The position numbers and the translations under genes are program-made. Under the pieces are notes generated by a model. The model saw only the letters and a program-made list of their open reading frames with translations. It was not told the origin of the DNA and ran no database searches. DNA of 64,000 nucleotides from positions 1,344,001 to 1,408,000 of the forward strand of contig NZ_JAINVX010000001.1 of the NCBI RefSeq assembly GCF_019880635.1, written 5' to 3'. Positions 37,370 through 46,011 of the stretch are shown one piece after another; the first letter of the stretch is position 1, and each line of letters starts with the position of its first letter. This DNA comes from Hanstruepera marina (GTDB taxonomy: Bacteria > Bacteroidota > Bacteroidia > Flavobacteriales > Flavobacteriaceae).

Positions 37370-37732
37370 ATGAAGTTTAATACTAAAATACCTAAACATA
37401 TCAAACAGGCTTATATCGAAGAATTAAAACAATACAGTTTCTGTTTAGAAAATAAGCGGTTTGGTAATGCTTGGTTTCATTTAGAACGCAGTCATATAAT
37501 AGGACAGTCTTATCCTATAGAACATACCTATTCACATTGGCTAATGCTAAAGTTTGGATTTAGACAAAAAGATACTAAAGAAGTATTCGGTCAAATTATT
37601 AGATTGCTTGTTGGTGGTTGGAAATCATTTATAAATCACGTTCCTCTTGGTAATACAGGTGGCGCAAACGTACCACCATTAAAACGTATGCCTATTCCAA
37701 ATGACATTGAAAAAGTATTAGATATAGAATGA
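37370..37732 (+). CDS. DUF3703 family protein
   Basis: 120 residues from the ATG at 37370, the first after the promoter-like element; an upstream TTG at 37328 lies inside the operator. The sequence matches DUF3703: WFHLERSHIIGQSYPIEHTY and GGWKSFINHVPLGNTGGANV, with conserved His residues. The family travels with merT/merP and metal-efflux genes; its role is unknown, and the conserved His/Glu suggest metal handling. The stop overlaps the MerTP start by 4 bp. Confidence 0.85.
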   Translation: MKFNTKIPKHIKQAYIEELKQYSFCLENKRFGNAWFHLERSHIIGQSYPIEHTYSHWLMLKFGFRQKDTKEVFGQIIRLLVGGWKSFINHVPLGNTGGANVPPLKRMPIPNDIEKVLDIE

Positions 37733-38316
37733 AAAATAAATTAGCGGTTACAAGTATCCTAACAGCAATCACAGCTTCATTGTGTTGCATCACACCAGTT
37801 TTGGCATTAATTGCAGGAACAAGTGGTGTAGCTTCAACTTTTTCTTGGATAGAACCCTTTAGACCTTACTTAATAGGGCTAACTATATTAGTTCTTCTCT
37901 TTGCTTGGTATCAAAAATTAAAACCAGAAAAAGAAATCGACTGTGAATGTGAAACGGATAAAAAACCAAAATTTATTCAGTCAAAAACCTTTTTAGGAGT
38001 TGTAACAGTATTCGCAATAGTGATGTTGGCATTTCCATACTACTCAAGTATGTTTTATCCAAATTCAGAGAAACAAATTGTTGTCGTTGATAAATCAAAT
38101 ATCAAAACAACAGAGTATAAAATAAGTGGAATGACTTGTCCCAGTTGTGAAGCTCACGTAAACCACGAAGTAAATAAACTTAACGGAATTGTGAACTCAA
38201 AAACATCATACAAGAATGGTAACGCAATCATTGAGTATGACCAAACTAAAACTAATGAATTAGAAATTGAGAAAGCAATTAATTCTACAGGTTATAAAGT
38301 AACTGATAAAAATTAA
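37729..38316 (+). CDS. merTP: Mercuric transport fusion protein MerTP
   Basis: 195 residues. The N-terminal MerT-like half has membrane segments with a vicinal Cys pair in the first (SLCCITPVLALIAG), a second near 45-62 and a third near 88-108. The C-terminal half is a MerP-like HMA domain (about 125-195) with the metal motif GMTCPSC. MerT and MerP normally pass Hg(II) inward to a reductase. No merA or merR is seen here, so the ion delivered and its fate are open; the neighbouring P-type ATPase is the likely partner. Confidence 0.88.
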   Translation: MKNKLAVTSILTAITASLCCITPVLALIAGTSGVASTFSWIEPFRPYLIGLTILVLLFAWYQKLKPEKEIDCECETDKKPKFIQSKTFLGVVTVFAIVMLAFPYYSSMFYPNSEKQIVVVDKSNIKTTEYKISGMTCPSCEAHVNHEVNKLNGIVNSKTSYKNGNAIIEYDQTKTNELEIEKAINSTGYKVTDKN

Positions 38317-38321
38317 AATTG

Positions 38322-38528
38322 ATGCAAACTATATTAAAATCTGAAATCACTTGCCCAACCTGTGGTCATAAAAAGGAAGAAGATATGCCAACAAATGCCT
38401 GTCAATTCTTTTATGAATGTGAGCATTGTAAAACAATTCTCAAACCAAGAGAAGGTGATTGCTGCGTGTATTGTTCTTATGGTACAGTTCCTTGTCCACC
38501 AATTCAACAAAACAAAAGTTGTTGCTAA
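38322..38528 (+). CDS. Small Cys-rich GDCC protein of mer-type operons
   Basis: 68 residues. Three metal-type Cys clusters are visible: ITCPTCGHKK, ECEHCKTI and GDCCVYCSYGTVPCPPI. The GDCC...C pattern is typical of a small protein regularly encoded after merTP-like genes in Bacteroidota. It probably binds metal in the cytoplasm, possibly passing it on to the ATPase 11 bp downstream. The ATG at 38322 is preferred to the TTG at 38319. Confidence 0.83.
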   Translation: MQTILKSEITCPTCGHKKEEDMPTNACQFFYECEHCKTILKPREGDCCVYCSYGTVPCPPIQQNKSCC

Positions 38529-38539
38529 AACAAAACTAA

Positions 38540-40492
38540 ATGAAAAAAAAGAAAGTCAATTTAAGAGATTTAAAACCAAATTCAGAAGAACAACATTCTC
38601 ACGATGATGGTCACGACCACGGAGATGGAAGTGCATTCAAGACATACATTCCTGCTATTATAAGTTTTGTTATGTTAATGGTAGGTATCGCTGTAGATTA
38701 TTTTGATGCGATTCCTCAATTTGAAGGATTGATTCGAGTAGTTTGGTACACTTTAGCATATATTCCAGTTGGATTTCCTGTAATTAAAGAAGGATGGAAA
38801 AGTCTTATAAAAGGCGATGTTTTTACCGAGTTCTTTTTAATGTCTATTGCCACCATTGGTGCGTTTATCATTGGCGAATATCCCGAAGGTGTTGCAGTAA
38901 TGCTATTTTATGCAGTAGGAGAATTATTTCAAAACGCAGCAGTTAATAGAGCAAAAGGAAATATTAAAGCCTTATTAGATGTTCGACCAAAAGAAGCTAA
39001 TGTATTTCGTGATGGTGATTATATAAGTGTGTCGCCAGAAGCTGTAAATATTGGCGAGAAAATACAAATTCGAGTAGGTGAAAAAATTCCATTGGATGGT
39101 ATTTTATTATCCGAAAAAGCATCTCTAAACACCGCAGCATTAACAGGCGAAAGCAAACCAGATTCTATTCAGAAAGATGCAAAGGTTTACGCAGGTAGTA
39201 TCAATTTAGAAAGTGTTGTTGAAGTTGAGGTAACCAACACCTTTGAAGATAGTTCTATTGCGAGAATATTAGACTTGGTTCAAAATGCTACAGCTCGTAA
39301 GTCTAAAACAGAATTATTCATCAGACAGTTTGCTCGTATCTACACACCAATTGTAGTGTTTTTAGCTATTGGTGTAACTTTTATACCATACTTTTTTGTA
39401 GATGATTATGTGTTTAGAGATTGGTTATACAGAGCATTAATTTTCCTGGTAATATCTTGTCCTTGTGCGTTAGTGATTTCAATTCCATTAGGATATTTCG
39501 GTGGATTGGGAGCAGCTTCAAAAAATGGAATATTATTTAAAGGTGCTTCATTTTTAGATGCAATGACCAAGATAAATACTTTGGTAATGGACAAAACAGG
39601 AACGGTAACCAAAGGAGTTTTCAAAATCAAAAGCATTAAGACCTTTGATTGGGATGAAGAAGAATTTATGAACTATCTAATGGCAATGGAAGAGCAATCT
39701 ACACATCCTATTGCTAAAGCTATTATGGAATACCAGAAAGGAACCAACAATTTTGAAGCAAATAAGGTTTCTGAAGTTGCAGGAAAAGGGTTAAAAGGTA
39801 TGGTAAAAGGTAAAGAAGTTTTGGTTGGAAATAAGGCTTTAATGGTATCCAATAATATAGAAGTGCCTAATGAAACTGAATCTATCGTGGAATCTATTGT
39901 CTTGGTAGCTATTGATAATGTTTTTGCAGGTTATGTGGTAATTGCGGACGAATTAAAGGAGGATGCTAAAGAAACCATATCAAGTTTACATAGGGTAGGG
40001 ATTAAAAAAATAATGATGCTTTCAGGAGATAAAGATTCCATAACTCAACAAGTGGCAAAGGATTTAAAAATAGAAAATGCCAAGGGAGGTTTATTGCCAG
40101 AGGATAAATTAAATGAAGTTGAAGCATTAAAGAAAAATCCACAAAATAAAGTAGCCTTCATTGGTGATGGTATTAATGATGCACCTGTTTTAGCAGCAAG
40201 TGATGTAGGTATAGCAATGGGCGGATTAGGTAGCGATGTAGCCATAGAAACAGCCGATGTTATCATTCAAACCGACCAACCTTCAAAAGTAGTGAGAGCT
40301 ATTAAAATAGGCAGTTCCACTCGAAAAATTGTATGGCAGAATATCATTTTGGCTTTTGGTATTAAAGTAATTGTACTGATTTTGGGAGCAGGAGGTTTGG
40401 CAACAATGTGGGAAGCTGTATTTGCAGACGTAGGCGTGGCTTTATTAGCAATTCTAAATGCGGTAAGGTTACAGAAAATGAAATGGAGTTGA
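38540..40492 (+). CDS. Zn/Cd/Pb-type heavy-metal P-type ATPase
   Basis: 650 residues. A His-rich N-terminus (HSHDDGHDHGDG) replaces the usual HMA domain. P1B ATPase hallmarks follow: TGES (A domain), the transmembrane metal site SCPCALVIS, the phosphorylation site DKTGTVTKG, the HP dipeptide in STHPIAKA and GDGINDAP. A ZntA/CadA-type exporter of divalent soft metals is most likely. It sits in one unit with DUF3703, MerTP and the Cys-rich protein, suggesting an intake-capture-export relay. Confidence 0.92.
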   Translation: MKKKKVNLRDLKPNSEEQHSHDDGHDHGDGSAFKTYIPAIISFVMLMVGIAVDYFDAIPQFEGLIRVVWYTLAYIPVGFPVIKEGWKSLIKGDVFTEFFLMSIATIGAFIIGEYPEGVAVMLFYAVGELFQNAAVNRAKGNIKALLDVRPKEANVFRDGDYISVSPEAVNIGEKIQIRVGEKIPLDGILLSEKASLNTAALTGESKPDSIQKDAKVYAGSINLESVVEVEVTNTFEDSSIARILDLVQNATARKSKTELFIRQFARIYTPIVVFLAIGVTFIPYFFVDDYVFRDWLYRALIFLVISCPCALVISIPLGYFGGLGAASKNGILFKGASFLDAMTKINTLVMDKTGTVTKGVFKIKSIKTFDWDEEEFMNYLMAMEEQSTHPIAKAIMEYQKGTNNFEANKVSEVAGKGLKGMVKGKEVLVGNKALMVSNNIEVPNETESIVESIVLVAIDNVFAGYVVIADELKEDAKETISSLHRVGIKKIMMLSGDKDSITQQVAKDLKIENAKGGLLPEDKLNEVEALKKNPQNKVAFIGDGINDAPVLAASDVGIAMGGLGSDVAIETADVIIQTDQPSKVVRAIKIGSSTRKIVWQNIILAFGIKVIVLILGAGGLATMWEAVFADVGVALLAILNAVRLQKMKWS

Positions 40493-40536
40493 GCATTAAA
40501 CTTCTGTTAATTAAATAAGTATTTGTTAAAATTTCG

Positions 40537-40544
40537 TAACTTTG
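40537..40544 (+). promoter_or_regulatory. -7 promoter element before HYC_CC_PP
   Basis: TAACTTTG, a TAnnTTTG match 8 bp before the ATG at 40553. Suggests that the copper part of the block has its own promoter. Confidence 0.45.
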
Positions 40545-40552
40545 CAATTACA

Positions 40553-40966
40553 ATGAAAAAAGTATTGCATAAAATAATGGCTTTCGCAATGGCTTTTGTA
40601 GTGTTATTCTCTACAATGTCATTTACTGTGAATATGCATTATTGCGGAGATACGTTAGTAGAAACTGCTATTTTTCATAAAGCCAAAGGGTGCGGAATGG
40701 AAATGGAAAAGCCTTCAACCGAAGGATGTTCTATTACCAAGAAAAATTGTTGTGATGATAAACAATTAGCAATTGAAGGTCAAGACGAATTACAATTGCA
40801 AGTTGACAAAATCACATTTGAACAACAAGTATTTTTAGCTTCATTTGTTTACACTTACATTAACCTTTTTGAAGGTTTAGAAAATAACGTTTCTACTTAC
40901 GAAGAATATAAACCGCCACTCGTCATAAGGCAACTCTACAAGATTGACGAAACATACTTAATTTGA
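40553..40966 (+). CDS. HYC_CC_PP family protein
   Basis: 137 residues from the ATG at 40553. A signal peptide (about 1-26) is followed by the three signatures that name the family: MHYCGD (HYC), KNCCDD (CC) and YKPPL (PP). Such small exported proteins are regularly encoded just upstream of CusA/TolC-type efflux genes in Bacteroidota; a periplasmic metal-binding role is assumed, not shown. It precedes cusA by 109 bp that contain two hairpins. Confidence 0.87.
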   Translation: MKKVLHKIMAFAMAFVVLFSTMSFTVNMHYCGDTLVETAIFHKAKGCGMEMEKPSTEGCSITKKNCCDDKQLAIEGQDELQLQVDKITFEQQVFLASFVYTYINLFEGLENNVSTYEEYKPPLVIRQLYKIDETYLI

Positions 40967-40987
40967 TTTTTAAACAATAGACTTTTT

Positions 40988-41046
40988 TATCCTATGACTG
41001 CAATGTCGTAAGGATAATTTGCTGTATTCGGTGTTTTTCTTACACC
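40988..41046 (+). promoter_or_regulatory. Two hairpins between HYC_CC_PP and cusA
   Basis: First hairpin 40988-41016: TATCCTATGAC / GTCGTAAGGATA, about 11 pairs with one bulge and a 6-nt loop TGCAAT. Second, 41030-41046: GGTGT / ACACC. No strong T-run follows the first, so a leader or processing/stability element is as likely as a terminator. Confidence 0.4.
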
Positions 41047-41075
41047 AATGTCTAACTGTTTAATAATCAAAGCCA

Positions 41076-44000
41076 ATGCTCAATAAAAGCATCAAATTTT
41101 TAATAGAAAATAAACTCGTTGCAGTTCTGCTACTCGTCCTTTTTGTAGGATGGGGAACGGTTAATGCACCTTTCAATAGGGATACTGGTTTCTTACCAAG
41201 TAATCCAGTTGCTGTAGATGCCATACCAGATATAGGCGAAAACCAACAAATCGTTTTTACCAAATGGGATGGTCGCTCACCACAAGATATAGAAGACCAA
41301 ATTACCTATCCATTAACCACATCATTATTGGGTATTCCTGGAGTAAAAACCATTCGTAGCTCGTCTATGTTTGGCTTTTCCAGTATCTACATCATTTTTG
41401 AAGAAGATATAGAGTTTTACTGGAGTCGAAGTCGCATTCTCGAAAAACTAAATTCCTTACCAAGTGGTTTATTACCTGATGGTGTTAATCCTGCTTTGGG
41501 ACCAGATGCTACAGGATTAGGTCAAATATTTTGGTACACACTCGAAGGTCGTGATGAAAATGGAAATGTAACGGGTGGTTGGGATTTGCACGAATTACGT
41601 AGTATTCAAGATTACTATGTAAAATATGCATTGTCATCTGCAAGTGGTGTATCTGAAGTTGCATCTATTGGTGGTTACGTGCAAGAATATCAAGTTGATG
41701 TAAACCCAGAGTTAATGCGTCAATATAATATTGGCTTGCACCATATTGTAAAAGCAGTTAAAGAAAGTAACCGAGATATTGGAGCACAGACTTTAGAAAT
41801 CAATCAAGCCGAATATCTGGTACGTGGTTTGGGTTATGTGAAATCCATAGCAGACATCGAAAATGCAGTTGTAACTTCAGAAGATTACACAGCTATCAAA
41901 ATTAAAGATGTGGCAAAAGTGTCTTTAGGTCCTGCAACAAGACGTGGAATTTTAGACAAAGAAGGTGCAGAAGTGGTTGGTGGTGTTGTAGTAGCACGTT
42001 ATGGCGCTAACCCAATGGAAGTGATTAATAATGTAAAAGCCAAAATAAACGAATTAAGCGCAGGACTACCTACAAAAACGTTGGCAGATGGTAGAACATC
42101 ACAAGTAACTATAGTACCATTTTACGACCGTACAGAATTGATTCAAGAAACATTGGGTACACTCAATGAAGCCTTAACTTTAGAAATACTCATTACCATT
42201 TTGGTCATTATCATAATGGTATTTAATCTTCGTGCTTCCGTATTGATTTCAGGGCTATTACCTGTTGCGGTGTTAATGGTATTTATAGCAATGAAGCTCT
42301 TTGGTGTCGATGCCAATATTGTAGCACTATCAGGCATTGCTATTGCTATTGGTACAATGGTAGATGTTGGTGTCATACTTTCAGAAAACATCGTAAGGCA
42401 TTTAGACGAAAACGAAAACAAATTACCAATAAACACAGTCGTTTACAACGCAACAGCAGAAGTATCTGGTGCAATCGTAACCGCAGTAATGACAACCATT
42501 ATCAGTTTTATTCCTGTATTTACAATGATTGGTGCAGAAGGAAAACTATTTAGACCATTAGCATTTACTAAAACCTTTGCTTTAACAGCGTCCATAATTG
42601 TAGCCTTATTTCTAATACCACCGTTTGCGGCCTTTTTATTCCGAAAAAAGAGCATTCAAAAACATTTTAAATATGCTTTAAACGGTGTTTTAATAGTATT
42701 AGGAATAGCAGCAATAATTTATGGATATTGGTTAGGTGTCATACTCATCGCTTTTGGTGTCACAGCTTTATTAAATCTTCAAAACAAGATTTCAGATAAA
42801 CAAGCAAACTTTGCCAACATCATCATTTCTGCTTCGGCAATTGTATTCTTATTAGCAGAATATTGGCGACCGTTAGGAGTAAACGAAAGCATCTTCTTAA
42901 ACCTCATTTTTGTAGCTATTATTTGTTTTGGCTTGTTAGGTGTATTTGGATTATTCATTAAATACTACACACGTATTTTAAGATGGTGTTTAGACAATAA
43001 ATTATTATTTCTTTCCATACCTACAGCAATTGTCATAGCAGGCTTTTTCATAATGAAAAACACAGGTAAAGAGTTTATGCCATCCTTAAACGAAGGTTCT
43101 TTTCTATTAATGCCAACTTCAATGCCACACTCTGGAGTAGAAGAAAATAAGCGCGTTTTACAGCAATTGGATATGGCAGTAGCCAGTATTCCAGAGATTG
43201 AAACCGTTGTGGGTAAAGCAGGAAGAACAGAATCAGCTTTAGATCCTGCACCATTATCAATGTATGAAAACATCATTCAATACAAACCTGAATATATGCT
43301 GAATGATAAAGGAGGGCGTCAACGCTATAAGGTCAACAATGATGGTGAGTATGTATTAAAAAACGGAATGTCATTGCGAGCGGAACAACGTGAAGCGTGG
43401 CAATCTCTAAATGTAAAAGAACAATTAATCCCAGACGATGATGGCGAGTTTTACCGAAACTGGCGACCAGAAATACAATCACCAGACGATATTTGGAACG
43501 AAATTGTAAAAGTCACCAAATTACCAGGCGTCACATCAGCACCAAAACTACAACCTATTGAAACCCGATTGGTAATGCTACAAACAGGAATGCGTGCACC
43601 AATGGGAATCAAAATAAAAGGGCAAGATTTAAAAGAAATTGAAGCTTTTGGAATGCAGTTAGAAACCATTTTAAAAGAAGCTGAAGGTGTAAAGGATGAA
43701 GCCGTTTTTGCAGACCGTATTGTGGGTAAACCGTATTTGCTAATTGATATTGATAGAGAAAAAATTGCACGTTATGGTGTAAGTATTGAAGAGGTGCAAA
43801 ACGTATTAAAAGTAGCTGTTGGTGGTATGTCCTTAACCCAAACCGTGGAAGGTCGTGAGCGTTATGGCGTTCGTGTGCGCTACCCAAGAGAATTAAGAGC
43901 CAACCCAACCGATTTACAGCAAATTTACGTGCCTGTTGAAAAAGGTAGTCCTGTACCTTTAAGCGAATTGGCAACCATTCGTTACGAGCAAGGGCCACAA

Positions 44001-44777
44001 GTCATTAAAAGTGAAGACACCTTTTTAGTAGGCTATGTGTTGTTTGATAAAATGGATGGCTATGCAGAAGTAAATGTAGTAGAAAATGCACAAGCCATGA
44101 TACAAAGTAAGATTGATGCAGGCGAATTAATAGTTCCAAAAGGCATTAACTATCAATTTACAGGAACTTACGAAAACCAATTACGTGCCGAAAAAACCTT
44201 ATCGGTAGTTGTACCATTAGCATTGGCTATCATCTTCTTAATTCTGTATTTCCAATTCCGTTCGGTGGGTACATCCTTAATGGTTTTTACAGGGATTGCA
44301 GTAGCTTTTGCAGGTGGCTTTTTAATGATATGGTTATACGGACAATCGTGGTTTTTAAACTTCAGTGTCTTTGGTGAAAACCTACGTGATTTATTCCAAA
44401 TGCACACCATTAATTTAAGTGTAGCTGTTTGGGTAGGCTTCATTGCTCTATTTGGTATAGCAACCGATGACGGAGTAGTAATGGCAACCTACTTAACACA
44501 AACATTCGATAGAAATTCACCAGAAACAAAAAAAGAAATTAGGGCATCTATTGTAGAAGCAGGTGAAAAACGTATTAGACCGTGTTTAATGACTACAGCA
44601 ACAACCATTTTAGCACTCTTGCCCGTACTCACATCAACAGGGCGAGGTAGTGATATTATGATTCCTATGGCAATACCAAGTTTTGGCGGAATGTTAATCG
44701 CTTTAATCACCTTATTTGTTGTGCCAGTTTTATATAGCTTGAAAGCCGAAGTTCAACTTAAAAGAGCATCAAAATGA
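41076..44777 (+). CDS. cusA: CusA/CzcA-family RND efflux permease
   Basis: 1233 residues, about 190 longer than E. coli CusA. It is the proton-driven pump of a tripartite heavy-metal exporter. Visible features: the N-terminal membrane anchor, periplasmic pore segments with Met-rich stretches (LMPTSMPHSG), the TM4 motif GIAIAIGTMVDVGVILSENI with its acidic residue, and FGIATDDGVVMATYL near TM10. Extra length comes from a hydrophobic insertion at about residues 535-635 (several added membrane segments) and a charged insert near 740-800. Cu(I)/Ag(I) is favoured by its neighbours. It overlaps the TolC gene by 4 bp. Confidence 0.93.
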   Translation: MLNKSIKFLIENKLVAVLLLVLFVGWGTVNAPFNRDTGFLPSNPVAVDAIPDIGENQQIVFTKWDGRSPQDIEDQITYPLTTSLLGIPGVKTIRSSSMFGFSSIYIIFEEDIEFYWSRSRILEKLNSLPSGLLPDGVNPALGPDATGLGQIFWYTLEGRDENGNVTGGWDLHELRSIQDYYVKYALSSASGVSEVASIGGYVQEYQVDVNPELMRQYNIGLHHIVKAVKESNRDIGAQTLEINQAEYLVRGLGYVKSIADIENAVVTSEDYTAIKIKDVAKVSLGPATRRGILDKEGAEVVGGVVVARYGANPMEVINNVKAKINELSAGLPTKTLADGRTSQVTIVPFYDRTELIQETLGTLNEALTLEILITILVIIIMVFNLRASVLISGLLPVAVLMVFIAMKLFGVDANIVALSGIAIAIGTMVDVGVILSENIVRHLDENENKLPINTVVYNATAEVSGAIVTAVMTTIISFIPVFTMIGAEGKLFRPLAFTKTFALTASIIVALFLIPPFAAFLFRKKSIQKHFKYALNGVLIVLGIAAIIYGYWLGVILIAFGVTALLNLQNKISDKQANFANIIISASAIVFLLAEYWRPLGVNESIFLNLIFVAIICFGLLGVFGLFIKYYTRILRWCLDNKLLFLSIPTAIVIAGFFIMKNTGKEFMPSLNEGSFLLMPTSMPHSGVEENKRVLQQLDMAVASIPEIETVVGKAGRTESALDPAPLSMYENIIQYKPEYMLNDKGGRQRYKVNNDGEYVLKNGMSLRAEQREAWQSLNVKEQLIPDDDGEFYRNWRPEIQSPDDIWNEIVKVTKLPGVTSAPKLQPIETRLVMLQTGMRAPMGIKIKGQDLKEIEAFGMQLETILKEAEGVKDEAVFADRIVGKPYLLIDIDREKIARYGVSIEEVQNVLKVAVGGMSLTQTVEGRERYGVRVRYPRELRANPTDLQQIYVPVEKGSPVPLSELATIRYEQGPQVIKSEDTFLVGYVLFDKMDGYAEVNVVENAQAMIQSKIDAGELIVPKGINYQFTGTYENQLRAEKTLSVVVPLALAIIFLILYFQFRSVGTSLMVFTGIAVAFAGGFLMIWLYGQSWFLNFSVFGENLRDLFQMHTINLSVAVWVGFIALFGIATDDGVVMATYLTQTFDRNSPETKKEIRASIVEAGEKRIRPCLMTTATTILALLPVLTSTGRGSDIMIPMAIPSFGGMLIALITLFVVPVLYSLKAEVQLKRASK

Positions 44778-46009
44778 AATATAAATCAATACACATAAAA
44801 ATCGTCTTGGCTCTTGGCTCTTGTTTCTTGAGTCTTTTTGTAAACGCTCAACAATTAGAAACATTAATTGATGAAGCGTTGGAAAACAATCCCGAAATTC
44901 AAAAATTCGAGTTACAATACAAAAGAGTTTCAGAAAAAGTAAACGAAGTCAATACCATTCCAAACACCGAATTTGGCGTCGGTTACTTTGTTAGTGAACC
45001 AGAAACACGCACAGGCGCTCAAAGGTTTAAAGTATCAGCAAAACAAATGTTACCTTGGTTTGGTACAATTACCTCTCGTGAAGATTATATAACCGCATTA
45101 GCAGATGCGAAATATGAAGACATCGTTATTACCAAACGTAAACTAATGGCTTCAGTATCGCAATCCTATTACAAACTGTATGCAAACCAAGCAAAACAGC
45201 AAATATTGAGTGATAATATTAAATTGTTGGAAACCTATGAAACTATGGCATTGACTTCTGTTGAGGTAGGTAAAGCGTCAGCAGTAGATGTATTGCGTTT
45301 GCAAATGCGACAAAACGATTTACAGCAATTAAAAGATGTGTTGCAACAACAGTTTTTAGCAGAACAAACTAATTTTAATAACCTTTTGAATAGGAAAAAT
45401 GATGTTGTAGTTACTGTGGTAGATAGCTTAACAATTCCGATAGAAGATTTTGAAATCAATACTGAAAATTTATCAATACATCCTGAATTAGTAAAGTTTG
45501 ATAAACTCTACCAGTCTGTAGAAAAGTCAGAATTACTAAATCAAAAAGAAAGCAGTCCAATGATTGGTTTTGGATTAGATTATATAAATGTTTCCGAAAG
45601 ACCAGATATGAATTTCTCGGATAACGGGAAAGATATTGTAATGCCAATGGTATCGGTGTCAATTCCAATATTCAATAAAAAGTACAAATCTATTTCCAAA
45701 CAAAACGAACTGGAACAGCAAGAAATCAATTATCAAAAACAAGAGCGTTTAAACAATTTAAAAACGGTATTAGATAAAGCTATTAACGACCGAATTTCAG
45801 CAAGAATAAGCAATAATACAGCAACAAAAAACCTAAAACAAGCTAAAGATGCAGAGCAAATCCTTATCAAAAGCTATGAAACTGGAACCATTGATTTTAA
45901 CGATGTTTTGGATATTCAGGAATTACAATTAAAGTTTCAAATCAATCAAATAGAATCGGTTAAAAATTTCTATGTGCAAAGTTCAATTATTAATTATCTA
46001 ACCAATTAA
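44774..46009 (+). CDS. TolC-family outer-membrane efflux protein
   Basis: 411 residues. A signal peptide (about 1-25, ending VNAQ) precedes two OEP repeats of long helices and short strands (NPEIQKFELQYKRVSEKVNE; QSYYKLYANQAKQQ). It should be the outer-membrane channel for the CusA/CusB pump. The start overlaps the cusA stop by 4 bp and the stop is 2 bp before the copper ATPase start. It is slightly shorter than typical CusC, which is common in Bacteroidota. Confidence 0.9.
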   Translation: MKYKSIHIKIVLALGSCFLSLFVNAQQLETLIDEALENNPEIQKFELQYKRVSEKVNEVNTIPNTEFGVGYFVSEPETRTGAQRFKVSAKQMLPWFGTITSREDYITALADAKYEDIVITKRKLMASVSQSYYKLYANQAKQQILSDNIKLLETYETMALTSVEVGKASAVDVLRLQMRQNDLQQLKDVLQQQFLAEQTNFNNLLNRKNDVVVTVVDSLTIPIEDFEINTENLSIHPELVKFDKLYQSVEKSELLNQKESSPMIGFGLDYINVSERPDMNFSDNGKDIVMPMVSVSIPIFNKKYKSISKQNELEQQEINYQKQERLNNLKTVLDKAINDRISARISNNTATKNLKQAKDAEQILIKSYETGTIDFNDVLDIQELQLKFQINQIESVKNFYVQSSIINYLTN

Positions 46010-46011
46010 CA

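Noticed and set aside
43609-43998. Minus-strand open frame of 129 codons
   Set aside because: Shadow of cusA; no separate promoter or family resemblance.
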